DNA of 64,000 bases from Halogeometricum sp. S3BR5-2 (GCF_031624635.1 NZ_JAMQOQ010000001.1:1054001-1118000), one strand, 5' to 3'; positions 17,754-26,341 are shown, numbered from the stretch's first letter. Numbers and translations are program-made. The notes: generated by a model not told the origin, from the sequence alone.

Positions 17754-18029
17754 TCAGCGCTCGCGGTCCCCGTCGGCCGACCACGGGAGACGTTCTATCA
17801 CGAGTAGTTCGAGAGCGAAGAGGACGAAGAGGACCACGGGCAGGGTCACGAGCACTCCGACGCCGGTGACGACGGCGGCAGCGGCGACGCCGAAGAGGTC
17901 GACCAATCGGAGGTAACACCACGCGACCGCCAGCGCGTAGGGGACCGTCGGGAGCAGGCCCACCGCCCCGACGACGAGCAGCGTCAGCGAGCGAGCGGAC
18001 GCGGACCGAGTGAGTCGGAGACGAGACAC
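17754..18029 (-). CDS. Small membrane protein (91 aa)
   Basis: I do not recognise this protein. It has a basic N-terminus (MSRLRLTRSASARS) and two hydrophobic segments (about 14-40 and 44-75), then a short charged tail (LPWSADGDRER). That predicts a two-pass membrane protein. It ends 11 bases from the stop of the convergent GGGP synthase gene and is divergent from aspS. Codon use is like the neighbours. Confidence 0.6.
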   Translation of the reverse strand: MSRLRLTRSASARSLTLLVVGAVGLLPTVPYALAVAWCYLRLVDLFGVAAAAVVTGVGVLVTLPVVLFVLFALELLVIERLPWSADGDRER

Positions 18030-18150
18030 GGCTGAGAGACGTTCTGGATACGATTCCGAAGAGCAGTAAACGTGTCGTAAGATAATCAGGTTAGAGGTAG
18101 TCAGCCGTTCCTGTGTGTCGGTCGAATCGTCCGGTTCCGAGGGGAGCCGT

Positions 18151-18172
18151 CGTACATCATCGAAGATGTACG
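18151..18172. promoter_or_regulatory. Hairpin between the small membrane protein and aspS
   Basis: CGTACATC-ATCGAA-GATGTACG forms a perfect 8-bp stem with a 6-base loop. It lies in the divergent intergenic region about 75 bases before the aspS start. It could be an operator or a transcript hairpin; the sequence alone does not decide. Confidence 0.35.
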
Positions 18173-18212
18173 GAGACGGGGTCGTAGGGGCGGCGCTCGG
18201 GTCGAAACGACC

Positions 18213-18245
18213 GTTTTTAAGACCGGGCGGTCGGAATCACGCCAC
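18213..18245 (+). promoter_or_regulatory. Leaderless promoter of aspS
   Basis: The T-rich GTTTTTAAGA at 18213-18222 is centred about 29 bases before the aspS ATG at 18246, which is consistent with a TATA box for a leaderless transcript. Confidence 0.5.
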
Positions 18246-19550
18246 ATGCAGAACCGAACGTACACGGCAGACGCCGAACCCGGCGACAGCGTCACCGTCG
18301 CGGGGTGGGTCCACGAGGTGCGCGACCTCGGGGGTATCGCCTTCCTCATCCTCCGCGACAAGAGCGGGAAGATCCAGATCAAACTGGAGAAAGACGAGAT
18401 GGACGACGAACTCGTCGAGACCGGTCTCGACGTCGCCCGCGAGAGCGTCGTCGCCGTCACGGGCGAGGTGAAAGAGGAGCCCCGCGCGCCGACGGACGTC
18501 GAAGTCGTCCCCGAGAGCATCGACGTGATGGCCGAGGCGGACACCCAACTCCCCCTCGACCCTTCCGGCAAGGTCGACGCCGAACTGTCGACCCGCCTCG
18601 ACAACCGGACGCTCGACTTGCGGAAAGAGGAAGTGAAGGCCGTCTTCGAGATTCGCGGCGAGATCCTCCGTTCGGTCCGCGACGCCTTCCGCAGCCTGGG
18701 CGCCTCGGAGATCAACACGCCGAAGATCGTCGCCACCGGCACCGAGGGCGGCACGGAGCTGTTCCCCATCACGTACTTCGGCAAGGAGGCGTTCATGAAC
18801 CAGTCGCCGCAGCTGTTCAAACAGCTCATGGTCGGCTCGGGTCTGGAGCGCGTCTTCGAGGTCGGTCCCATCTTCCGCGCCGAGGAGCACAACACGCCGC
18901 GGCACCTGAACGAGGCGACCTCCATCGACTTCGAGTCGGCCTTCTTCGACCACACCGAGGCGATGGACGCCTGCGAACACGTCGTCAAGGCCGCCTACGA
19001 GGGCGTCGCGGAGAACTGCCAGCGCGAACTCGAACTGCTCGGTCTCGCTGATGAGTTCGAGGCGCCCGACGGCGAGTTCCCCCGGCTCACCTACGAGGAG
19101 GCAATCGAGCGCATCAACGCGACGGGCGAACTCGACGAACAGCTCGTCTGGGGCGACGACCTGCCCACCGAGGGCGAACGAGCGCTCGGCGACGACGTCG
19201 GCGAGCACTACTTCATCACCGACTGGCCCTCCGAGATCAAGCCGTTCTACATCAAGGACCACGACGACGACGAGCAGCTCTCTACCGGGTTCGACATGAT
19301 GCACCCGCGCATGGAACTCGTCTCCGGCGGGCAGCGCGAACACCGCTACGACCGCCTCGTGGAGGGCTTCGAGCAGCAGGGGCTCGACCCCGACCAGTTC
19401 GAGTACTACACGAAGATGTTCAAGTACGGCATGCCCCCGCACGCCGGCTGGGGTCTCGGCGGCGAGCGCCTCGTCATGACGATGCTCGGACTCGACAACA
19501 TCCGGGAAGCGGTGTTGTTCCCGCGAGACAGACAACGCCTGAGTCCGTAG
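18246..19550 (+). CDS. aspS: Aspartate-tRNA ligase, archaeal type (probably non-discriminating)
   Basis: This class IIb synthetase charges tRNA with Asp. The 434-aa product has an N-terminal OB-fold anticodon domain ([20 protein letters not shown], about 19-38). The catalytic core includes motif 2 ([21 protein letters not shown], about 210-230) and motif 3 ([15 protein letters not shown] near 400), and ends in [14 protein letters not shown]. The archaeal short form lacks the bacterial insertion domain. Haloarchaea are known to make Asn-tRNA by transamidation (shown in Haloferax volcanii), so with gatB nearby this AspRS probably also charges tRNA(Asn); that is inference. The final 34 bases of the gene recur three times downstream. 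Confidence 0.96.
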   Translation: MQNRTYTADAEPGDSVTVAGWVHEVRDLGGIAFLILRDKSGKIQIKLEKDEMDDELVETGLDVARESVVAVTGEVKEEPRAPTDVEVVPESIDVMAEADTQLPLDPSGKVDAELSTRLDNRTLDLRKEEVKAVFEIRGEILRSVRDAFRSLGASEINTPKIVATGTEGGTELFPITYFGKEAFMNQSPQLFKQLMVGSGLERVFEVGPIFRAEEHNTPRHLNEATSIDFESAFFDHTEAMDACEHVVKAAYEGVAENCQRELELLGLADEFEAPDGEFPRLTYEEAIERINATGELDEQLVWGDDLPTEGERALGDDVGEHYFITDWPSEIKPFYIKDHDDDEQLSTGFDMMHPRMELVSGGQREHRYDRLVEGFEQQGLDPDQFEYYTKMFKYGMPPHAGWGLGGERLVMTMLGLDNIREAVLFPRDRQRLSP

Positions 19551-19799
19551 GACGAAGGCGTTTCTGCGAACGGGAACGGGGAGCGGCTCTGCCGCGACCG
19601 AGTTCCCGCGAGACCGGCAGCGGCTGAGTCCGTAGGCGGCGCCGCGATACGAGCGCGGGAGCTACGAGCAAATCTCCGATTTGCGAGTGAGTTCTCGAGA
19701 GACCGGCAGCGGTTGGGTCCGTAGGACGAAGACGTGGCGAGCCAACGAGAGGCGCGCCAGCGACTCTCGTCGGACCGACAGCGGCTGTCGCCCTCAGAC
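19517..19799 (+). repeat. Array of four copies of the aspS 3' end
   Basis: The last 34 bases of aspS (19517-19550) recur at 19602-19635, 19691-19724 and, more diverged, at 19761-19799. The spacing is about 85, 89 and 70 bases. Copies 2 and 3 still translate as [11 protein letters not shown]-stop and EFSRDRQRLGP-stop, and copy 4 as SSDRQRLSPS. The spacers share only short pieces (for example GTAGGACGAAG after copies 1 and 3). No protein-coding gene is seen in the interval 19551-19893. Confidence 0.85.
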
Positions 19800-19893
19800 G
19801 ACGGCGCGACCACGCGTCACCTCGTCCTCGGCGAGCCATCGCGCGTCGAACGGCCGCATCACCTTTTGTCCGGAGGTCCTAACCCTCGACCAC

Positions 19894-20484
19894 ATGGCCG
19901 AAACCGAGGTCGACCTCGTCGACGAAATCATCGAGACGGCGACCGAACGCGGGGAGTTCCTCGTCACCACCGAACTCGCGACGCTCATCGAACGGCACGA
20001 CCCGGCGGTCATCGAGTCCAACGAGTTCGGCGTGAGCGAGGACCGACTGAAATCCTACGTGGAGGCGCTCCGGTCCGGCGCCGAGTTGCTCTCGGTGGCG
20101 GACGTCGAGGAGGCGCTGGCCGAGGAGACGGTGCACAGCGACACGTGGGCCGGCGAGGAACGGCTCTACGTCACCGACGAGAACCACGTGAGCGTCTACC
20201 CGCGCGACTGGCACGAGGCGCTCGCCGGCGAGGACGACGTCGTCCGGTTCGTCGAGTACCTCGTCGCCGCCGTCGAGGACTCCCGGGAGGCGTTCCCGGG
20301 CGGCGGGCAGGGTCCCGGCGTTCCCGAAGAGACGCTTCTCAACGTCGTGACCACGCTCGGTCCGCTCACCTGGGAGGAGGCCAAACAGGAGGTAGAACGG
20401 CTCCGCGACGAGGACGTGTTCTCCGAGGACGCCGACCAACACCCCGAGGCCCGCGTCGCCCTCGTCGGCGTCGACCACGACTAA
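19894..20484 (+). CDS. Conserved haloarchaeal protein of unknown function (196 aa)
   Basis: I do not recognise the family. The 196-aa acidic, soluble protein starts MAETEVDLVDEIIETATERG. It has no membrane segment, Cys pair or nucleotide motif. A helical N-terminal half (about 1-75) is followed by a beta-rich middle (ERLYVTDENHVSVYPRDW) and a C-terminal part with TWEEAKQEVERLRDEDVFSE that resembles a small helical or winged-helix fold. The ATG at 19894 is chosen over an upstream extension that would read through the aspS-tail array. Codon use is normal for the genome. Confidence 0.7.
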   Translation: MAETEVDLVDEIIETATERGEFLVTTELATLIERHDPAVIESNEFGVSEDRLKSYVEALRSGAELLSVADVEEALAEETVHSDTWAGEERLYVTDENHVSVYPRDWHEALAGEDDVVRFVEYLVAAVEDSREAFPGGGQGPGVPEETLLNVVTTLGPLTWEEAKQEVERLRDEDVFSEDADQHPEARVALVGVDHD

Positions 20485-20574
20485 GTCGGGTCGGTCGAAC
20501 GTCCGGCACCGACCCCCGAGGAGGCGAAAGAGCGATGCTGTCGCGTGCGGTAGTGAGACCCGACTGAACCGCCG

Positions 20575-20979
20575 ATGGAAGAGCGTAGAACCGGAGGAGA
20601 CGAGGACGACGACACGCCGTTACAGGAGGTCGTAGCCGGCGTCGTCATCGGACTCATCCTCCTCACCGCGTTCACCCTCCTCGCGCTCGGATATCCGTTC
20701 TTCTGGGTGGTGTTCCCCGTCGGGTTCGCGGGGGTGCTCCCGGCCGCCATCGGTCTCACGAAGCTCTACGAGCGGCGGAAGCGACGGCAACGGGACTCTC
20801 ATCGAGCGGACGAGACGGAGACGGCGCTGGAGACGCTCCGGCGGCGGTACGCGACGGGCGAGATAGACGAAGCGGAGTTCGAACGTCGGGTCGAGCGGTT
20901 GCTCGGAACCGAGACGGTCGCCGACGCCGACGAGTACGTCCGCGAGGCCCGCGAGCGAGAGCGCGAATCCGAGTTCTGA
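20575..20979 (+). CDS. SHOCT-domain membrane protein
   Basis: This 134-aa protein has an acidic N-terminus and two adjacent hydrophobic segments (about 18-40 and 43-62). After a basic linker (ERRKRRQRD) comes a SHOCT-like motif ETLRRRYATGEIDEAEFERRVERLL (about 82-106), a short helix-turn oligomerisation or ligand module found at the ends of many small membrane proteins. Its exact function is unknown. It stands alone between a hypothetical gene and pantoate kinase. Confidence 0.75.
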   Translation: MEERRTGGDEDDDTPLQEVVAGVVIGLILLTAFTLLALGYPFFWVVFPVGFAGVLPAAIGLTKLYERRKRRQRDSHRADETETALETLRRRYATGEIDEAEFERRVERLLGTETVADADEYVREARERERESEF

Positions 20980-21033
20980 CCCGGGGCGGAACGAAATCGC
21001 ATTCGACATAACGGCCGACCGCCTGCTTCGGGT

Positions 21034-21888
21034 ATGACCGACGAGGCGACGGCGTTCGTCCCCGGGCACGTCACGGGGTTCTTCAGCGCCCACCCGCGCG
21101 AGGACCCCGCGAGAGCCGGGTCCCGCGGGGCTGGCGTCGCCCTCTCGCACGGCGTGCGCGTGACGGTGCGGCGAGCGGACGACGGGGAAAGAGGAGACGA
21201 ACCCGAGACGACTCTCAACGGCGAGTCCGTCGCGATGCCGCCCGTCGACGGCGTCCGGGAGCGACTCGGCGTCCCCGACGCCGCCGTCGACGCAGAGACT
21301 CCCCTCCCGCTGGGTTCCGGATTCGGCGTCAGCGGCGCGATGGCACTCGGCACCGCCTACGCCGCGAACGCCGTCTTCGGGCGGCGACTGTCGGAGAACG
21401 GACTCGTGACGGCCGCCCACTGCGCCGAAGTCGAGGCGGGGACCGGTCTCGGCGACGTGGTCGGACAGGCCCGCGGCGGGTTGCCGATTCGGCTCGAACC
21501 CGGCGCGCCGGGGTACGGCGCGATGGACGGCGTGCCGGCGCGTCCGCGCGTGGAGTACGTCACGTTCGGCGAGGTATCGACGGAGGAGGTGCTCTCCGGC
21601 GACACGACGGCGCTGACGAGGGCGGGCGAACGAGCCCTCGCTGACCTCCGGGAGCGACCGACGCCGGACCGCCTCGTCGCCCTCTCCCGGCGGTTCGCCC
21701 GCGAGGCCGAACTGACCACCGACCGCGTCGAATCGGTCGTCGCGGACGTCCGCGCCGCCGGCGGCGACGCGGCGATGGCGATGCTCGGCGACACCGCGTT
21801 CGCGTTCGGGACGGCGCTGTCGGACGCGGGCTACGACCCCGCCGTCTGCGAGGCGCATCCCGCCGGGTCGGGACTGGTTTCGGAGTAG
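21034..21888 (+). CDS. Pantoate kinase
   Basis: This GHMP-family kinase phosphorylates pantoate to 4-phosphopantoate, the archaeal branch of CoA synthesis. The 284-aa protein opens AFVPGHVTGFFSAH, typical of archaeal pantoate kinases. The GHMP phosphate loop PLPLGSGFGVSGAMALG is at residues 90-106, followed by AHCAEVEAGTGLGDVVGQARGG with the catalytic-domain acid. The next enzyme of the same route is the next conserved gene downstream, which strengthens the call. It is cytoplasmic. Confidence 0.92.
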   Translation: MTDEATAFVPGHVTGFFSAHPREDPARAGSRGAGVALSHGVRVTVRRADDGERGDEPETTLNGESVAMPPVDGVRERLGVPDAAVDAETPLPLGSGFGVSGAMALGTAYAANAVFGRRLSENGLVTAAHCAEVEAGTGLGDVVGQARGGLPIRLEPGAPGYGAMDGVPARPRVEYVTFGEVSTEEVLSGDTTALTRAGERALADLRERPTPDRLVALSRRFAREAELTTDRVESVVADVRAAGGDAAMAMLGDTAFAFGTALSDAGYDPAVCEAHPAGSGLVSE

Positions 21889-21942
21889 TCTATCCCATCT
21901 CGGCGGTACGTCCAAGTCGAACCGTCCGAATTCCAACGGGAG

Positions 21943-22167
21943 ATGTCGTTCCGCTCGCGCCGCGAGTTTCTCGCCGGCGGACTCGCGTGTTCGGTACTGT
22001 TCGCCGGATGCTCCGAACCCCCATCGGGAGGGACGGAAACCTCGGTCGGGGCTCCCGCGAACGGAGCGTCGGCACCGCGGTGCGCTCCGCGCTCACGTCA
22101 GAGCGGGCGGCGGACTGGCGTCGGTCTCGACCCGATTGCGGGCGGTACCCCGGTCGTCTGCTTCTGA
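21943..22167 (+). CDS. Possible short Tat lipoprotein or lipoprotein remnant
   Basis: The 74-aa reading frame starts MSFRSRREFLAGGLACSVLFAGCSEPPSGG. It has a twin-arginine motif (SRREFL), a hydrophobic stretch and a lipobox (LFAGC) with Cys23 as the lipid site. That is a textbook haloarchaeal Tat-lipoprotein signal. Only about 50 residues follow, and after about residue 40 they look non-coding (Arg/Ser-rich). It is therefore probably the 5' stub of a longer secreted protein, or less likely a genuine tiny lipoprotein. It lies between two genes of the CoA pathway. Confidence 0.4.
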   Translation: MSFRSRREFLAGGLACSVLFAGCSEPPSGGTETSVGAPANGASAPRCAPRSRQSGRRTGVGLDPIAGGTPVVCF

Positions 22168-22237
22168 CTCGGGGGATACCGCCACCCCATCGCCGCACAT
22201 CGCCCCGCTTTTCTCCCGCTACCACCCACACACCCGC

Positions 22238-22993
22238 ATGAGCGACATCGACATCCCGGAGAGCCACCCGCGCTACCTCTCGCTTCTCACGCGGCACCGC
22301 ATCGAGGAGGGCGTGGAGGAGGGAATCACCTCGAAGCAGGGGCTCATCGCGGAGGGCCGCGGCGAGGCGTTCGACTACCTGTTGGGAGAGACGACCATCC
22401 CCTCCGCGGACGCCGCCGAACGCGCCGCGGCGGCGCAGTTACTCCTCGCCGAACATCCCGTCCTCTCCGTCAACGGCAACGTCGCCGCCCTCGTCCCCGG
22501 CGAGATGGTCGAACTCGCGGCGGCGGTGGGCGCCGACCTCGAAGTCAATCTGTTCAACCGCACCGACGAGCGCATCCGCGCCATCGCCGAACACCTCCGC
22601 GACCACGGCGCCGAGGAGGTGAAGGGACTGACCGCCGACGGCGAGATTCCCGGGTTGGACCACGAACGCGCGAAGGTGGACGCCGTCGGCATCGGCGCCG
22701 CGGACGTCGTCCTCGTCCCCCTCGAAGACGGCGACAGGGCCGAGGCGCTGGCGGCGATGGGGAAGACGGAGATAGTGATAGACCTCAACCCGATGTCCCG
22801 GTCGGCGCGGTCGGCGGCGATTCCCATCATCGACAACATCCTCCGAGCGATTCCGAACGTCACCGAACACGCCCGCGACCTGTCGGCGTCGGGAGCCTCC
22901 CGCGAGGAACTGGAGCGCATCGTCGCCGAGTTCGACCGCGAGGCGGCCTTGGAGGGGGCCGAGGCCGCCATCCGCGGCGGCGACCTCGATTAG
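22238..22993 (+). CDS. 4-phosphopantoate-beta-alanine ligase
   Basis: This 251-aa archaeal phosphopantothenate synthetase (DUF137 family) joins 4-phosphopantoate and beta-alanine using ATP. It starts MSDIDIPESHPRYLSLLTRHRIEEG, as homologues do. It carries the conserved NGNVAALVPGEMVELA (about 84-99), NLFNRT and DAVGIGAADVVLVPLEDGDRAEALAAMGK segments, and ends in DLNPMSRSAR...PIIDNILRAIPN. Together with pantoate kinase upstream it provides the archaeal replacement for PanC/PanK. Its stop overlaps by three bases the stop of the convergent oxidoreductase gene. Confidence 0.95.
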   Translation: MSDIDIPESHPRYLSLLTRHRIEEGVEEGITSKQGLIAEGRGEAFDYLLGETTIPSADAAERAAAAQLLLAEHPVLSVNGNVAALVPGEMVELAAAVGADLEVNLFNRTDERIRAIAEHLRDHGAEEVKGLTADGEIPGLDHERAKVDAVGIGAADVVLVPLEDGDRAEALAAMGKTEIVIDLNPMSRSARSAAIPIIDNILRAIPNVTEHARDLSASGASREELERIVAEFDREAALEGAEAAIRGGDLD

Positions 22994-24123
22994 TCGAACC
23001 CGCTGACCAGCACCGCCAGCCACTGCGCGGAGTCTCTGCTTCGCCGGACCTCCACCGACTCGACCCACTTCACCCACTGGAACCCCCGCCTATCGGGAGC
23101 GACCAGTCGGCACGGGAACCCGTGTCCGTGCGTCAGTCGCTCCCCGCCGACGTGCGTGGCGAGGAGCATCCCGCGCGCCTCGTCGAGGGGAAACGACCAC
23201 CGATAGCCCGTTACGGAACGAACCGTCACCCACCGCGCACCCTCGCGGACGCCCGCCGCGTCGAGCACTTCGCCGAGTTCGACGCCGCGCCAGTCGCGTT
23301 CGGCGTACCACCCGCTGGTGCAGTCGAGCAGCGCCGTCCGTTCCGTCTCGGAGGTCAGGTCGGCCGCCGAGAGCGACAGCGGGGAGTCCACCAGTCCGCC
23401 GACCCGGAGTCGCCACGCCGACTCGTCGACCGGGTCGGGGTCGTCGGCGACCCAACTCGTCACCGGGAAGGAGGCGTTCCCGCTCCCGACGTCGCCCTCC
23501 GGTTCCAAACCGTCGTTCTCGACCGGTTTCGACCCGGTGAACCGCCGCGCGCGGCCGCCGGTGTCGAGGGTCGCGTTGAGGAGTTCTTGGAGTCGGAGGA
23601 GGAGGGCGCCGCCGACGAGGAGTGTCCCGAACTTCAGGGCCGTCCGGCGGCCCTCGAAGTCGGCGCGCGAGGGCGTTCGGAACCGGGTGTACAGGTGGAC
23701 GAAGACGAGGGGGACGAGGGCGAGGCCGAGGCCGACGTGGAGGTTCAGGAGGTTCCAGTACCCCAGAACGGAAGCGTTGGCTCCGAGCACCCACGCCGAC
23801 CCGGTGGCGAGGGCGGCGACGGCGACGGCGGCGAGGAGCACCGAGAGTCCGGTCGACCGCGTCCACAGGCGCGAGTCGGTGACGCGGCGACGGACGCGCC
23901 GGAACTTGTAGAACAGGAGGAAGACGAGCGTCAGGCCGACGACCGTGTGGAGCGTGAACAGAAGCCACTGGGACGGCGCGCCCGCGCCGAAACTGAGGAC
24001 GCCGCTGCCCGCCTCGAACAGCACGCACGCGAGGATGGACCAGTCCACGAGTCGCGGCGGCGGTTCGACTTCCCCGAGGAGGCGGCAGAGGCGGGCGAGT
24101 CGCCCGGTGCTCCCGTCGCTCAT
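22990..24123 (-). CDS. Membrane-anchored molybdopterin oxidoreductase (sulfite-oxidase domain fused to cytochrome b-type membrane domain)
   Basis: This is a 377-aa fusion. Residues about 25-190 form five hydrophobic segments, with His in FTLHTVVG, LLNLHVGLG and LVFVHLYTRF positioned as haem ligands of a cytochrome b561/ferric-reductase-like unit. Residues about 215-377 are the molybdopterin-binding domain of the sulfite-oxidase/YedY class: LLDCTSGWYAERDWRGVELGE with the candidate Mo-ligand Cys, then GYRWSFPLDEARGMLLATHVGGERLTHGHGFPCRLVAPDRRGFQWVKW. It probably oxidises or reduces a small oxyanion or sulfoxide outside or at the membrane and passes electrons to the quinone pool. The substrate is unknown. 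Confidence 0.82.
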   Translation of the reverse strand: MSDGSTGRLARLCRLLGEVEPPPRLVDWSILACVLFEAGSGVLSFGAGAPSQWLLFTLHTVVGLTLVFLLFYKFRRVRRRVTDSRLWTRSTGLSVLLAAVAVAALATGSAWVLGANASVLGYWNLLNLHVGLGLALVPLVFVHLYTRFRTPSRADFEGRRTALKFGTLLVGGALLLRLQELLNATLDTGGRARRFTGSKPVENDGLEPEGDVGSGNASFPVTSWVADDPDPVDESAWRLRVGGLVDSPLSLSAADLTSETERTALLDCTSGWYAERDWRGVELGEVLDAAGVREGARWVTVRSVTGYRWSFPLDEARGMLLATHVGGERLTHGHGFPCRLVAPDRRGFQWVKWVESVEVRRSRDSAQWLAVLVSGFD

Positions 24124-24198
24124 GGTCCGGCTAGGGAGTCGGGGAGAAAGAAGGCGTCGCCGCGGGGAAGGAGCGGTCGCGCGGCCGTCGCGGCGACG

Positions 24199-25083
24199 CT
24201 ACGGGTCGGACGGGAGCGGCGGGTGCGGCACCTCGTCGGCGGCGGTCATCGTCTTCGCTCCCCAAACGGCGACGATGACGCCGGTGAGTGCGAACCAGAG
24301 GGGGTAGTAGACGGCGTCCGGCACCACCACGACTTCGGCGGTGAAGTTCACCCACCCGTGGAGGGCGATGATGCCGAGGACGCTCCGCTCGGTGTTGTTG
24401 TATATCCACGTGAATACAGACGAGAGCGCGACGATACCGGCCATGAACAGCCAGAATCCCGCGGTCGCGAAGCCGACCGCGTCGTGTTGGTACGACCCCT
24501 CGACGAAGAAGAGGGGGAGGTGCCAGAGCGCCCAGACGACACCCAACACGACGCTGGACGTCAGTGCCGACCACTGCAACTGAAGCCGGTCCAGCGCGTA
24601 CCCGCGCCACCCCAGTTCCTCCAGAATCGGCGGCAGAGTCGCGAAGAACAGCGTCGGAACCACCACGAGAGGGTTCGTTCCGAACTGCGTCACGGCCTCC
24701 CCCCAGCCGACACCCGACCCGCCCGAAAGGAGGGTCACGAGGCCGGCGAGGAGGCTGACGCCCACCGGCACGCCGAGAATCACGGCGAACCACCGCAGGC
24801 CGACGCGTCGGCTCTCGGTGACGCGGCTCCAGAAGTCGGCCCGGCCGCGTTCGTCGTACACGAGGTAGACGAACGCGACGCCGGCCGCGCCCGGCGTCGC
24901 GAGGCCGGTGAGAAGCAGTGCGAGTCCCGCGGCGGTGTCGAAGCTCACGCCGAGGAAGATAGCCGGCAGCCAGAACGCCCACGTCCCGCCGACCGCGACG
25001 ACCAGGAACAGCCACCAACTACCGACGAGACCGGACCGCCGACGGACCAGGCTCGCTCCCACTCGCGAGCGAACGTTCGTCAT
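24199..25083 (-). CDS. CPBP family intramembrane glutamic endopeptidase
   Basis: This 294-aa membrane protein has about eight hydrophobic segments. It carries the three Abi/CAAX-protease motifs: EELGWRGYALDRLQ (about 152-165, catalytic Glu pair and Arg), ALWHLPLFF (about 183-191, His) and IALHGWVNF (about 235-243, His). These proteins cleave substrates inside the membrane. Archaeal substrates are unknown. It is divergent from nothing obvious and has no operon partner. Confidence 0.88.
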   Translation of the reverse strand: MTNVRSRVGASLVRRRSGLVGSWWLFLVVAVGGTWAFWLPAIFLGVSFDTAAGLALLLTGLATPGAAGVAFVYLVYDERGRADFWSRVTESRRVGLRWFAVILGVPVGVSLLAGLVTLLSGGSGVGWGEAVTQFGTNPLVVVPTLFFATLPPILEELGWRGYALDRLQLQWSALTSSVVLGVVWALWHLPLFFVEGSYQHDAVGFATAGFWLFMAGIVALSSVFTWIYNNTERSVLGIIALHGWVNFTAEVVVVPDAVYYPLWFALTGVIVAVWGAKTMTAADEVPHPPLPSDP

Positions 25084-25172
25084 ACGGGCGAGTAATCGCG
25101 GCCGAGCGAGATAGCACCGGCCGATGGCTCCCAGCGGGCGAGAACGGCGTCGGCCGGCGACGAGCCGGCTAC

Positions 25173-26174
25173 TCAGTCGTCAGCGGGCGGTGCATCCCGC
25201 CGAAGCGACTCGGGCAGGTCGGCCGCGAGTCGGTCCCGGTCGTGCGACTCGAAGAAGTCGATGTCCGGGCCGGTGGCGACGATGCGCGAGGGGTTCACGT
25301 CGCCGTGGCTCTCGTAGTAGTGACGCTTGATGTGGTCGAGGTTTATCGTCTCCTCGACGCCCGGCAGTTGCGCGAGTTCCTTCGCGTAGTTCCAGAGGTT
25401 CGGATACTCGTGGACGGCCCGCCGGTTGCACTTGAAGTGGGTGTGATACACGTGGTCGAATCTGACCAGGGTGGCGAACATCGCGATGTCGGCCTCGGTG
25501 AGCACGTCGCCCGCGAGGAATCGGTTCTCTTCGAGTACCCCTTCCCAGCGGTCGAGGGCGTCGAACAGGTCCTCGACCGCCTCGTCGTAGGCGTCCTGGG
25601 ACTTCGCGAACCCCGCGCGGTAGACGCCGTTGTTGATGGGGTCGTAGATGTCGTCGAGAATCTCCTCGACGTCCTCGCGGTGGCCCTCGGGCCACAGGTC
25701 CACGTCGCGTTTCGCGTGCTCGTCGAACTCGGTGTTGAGCATCCGCATGATTTCGCGGGACTCGTTGTTGACGATGGTCTCCTCCTCTTTGTCCCAGAGT
25801 ACCGGCACCGTGACGCGCCCCGTGAAGTCGTCGTCCGCGCGGACGTAGATGTCGCGCAGGAACTCCTCGCCGTGGAGGGGGTCGGGGTACTCCTCGGAGA
25901 ACTCCCAGCCGTCGTCGATGCGGACGGGTTCGACGACGGAGAGCGAAATCGCGTCCTCCAGTCCCTTCAGGCGGCGCGTCATCGCCGCGCGGTGCGCCCA
26001 CGGGCACGCCCGCGAGATGTAGAGGTGGTAGCGACCCGACTCGGCGGGGAACGCGGCGTCCGGGTCGTCCTCGACCCAATTTCGAAAGGACGTCTCCTGC
26101 CTGTCGAACTCGCCGTCATCGTTCGTGCTCTCGTAGGCGTCGGTGCGCCACTCGCCGTCGACGAGCATGTTCAC
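25173..26174 (-). CDS. Glutathione S-transferase family protein (glutathionyl-hydroquinone reductase-like)
   Basis: This is an Omega/Xi-class GST (ECM4/YqjG group) of about 333 aa. The N-terminal thioredoxin-like domain has the active-site motif SRACPWAHRAAM (Cys near residue 58). TVPVLWDKEEETIVNNESREI and an alpha-helical domain with FLAGDVLTEADIAMFATLVRFD follow, then KCNRRAVHEYPNLW. The enzymes reduce glutathionyl- or thiol-conjugated quinones. Haloarchaea use gamma-glutamylcysteine rather than glutathione, so the thiol partner is probably that (inference). The GTG at 26174 giving MNMLVDGEW is preferred; the ATG two codons later is possible. Confidence 0.88.
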   Translation of the reverse strand: MNMLVDGEWRTDAYESTNDDGEFDRQETSFRNWVEDDPDAAFPAESGRYHLYISRACPWAHRAAMTRRLKGLEDAISLSVVEPVRIDDGWEFSEEYPDPLHGEEFLRDIYVRADDDFTGRVTVPVLWDKEEETIVNNESREIMRMLNTEFDEHAKRDVDLWPEGHREDVEEILDDIYDPINNGVYRAGFAKSQDAYDEAVEDLFDALDRWEGVLEENRFLAGDVLTEADIAMFATLVRFDHVYHTHFKCNRRAVHEYPNLWNYAKELAQLPGVEETINLDHIKRHYYESHGDVNPSRIVATGPDIDFFESHDRDRLAADLPESLRRDAPPADD

Positions 26175-26293
26175 CGCCGGACACCTCCGCACTCGAAGCC
26201 GCGTCGTCCTGTCATCGCTCCTAGTTGGCTCTGGAAGCCGTAAGTCGTTCGGCGGACGGACGCGGACGACGCACGACCACTCGGACCACCGGT

Positions 26294-26341
26294 CTGTTCG
26301 CTATCCGGGAATGTAACGAACAGCGACGCCCACCCGAACAG
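26294..26341. promoter_or_regulatory. CTGTTCG/CGAACAG repeats in the thi4 promoter (candidate ThiR operator)
   Basis: CTGTTCG at 26294-26300 is mirrored by CGAACAG at 26317-26323 (7-bp arms, 16-base spacer). CGAACAG is repeated directly at 26335-26341, immediately before a TATA-like GTTTAGTAAC at 26341-26350. Such a cluster abutting the core promoter of thi4 is a good candidate regulator site. Assignment to the ThiR protein encoded 2.2 kb downstream is inference. Confidence 0.45.

Noticed and set aside
18246-19550. Alternative call of AspS as asparaginyl-tRNA ligase
   Set aside because: Overall sequence and C-terminal [10 protein letters not shown] match archaeal AspRS; AsnRS has different motif-2 and C-terminal residues.
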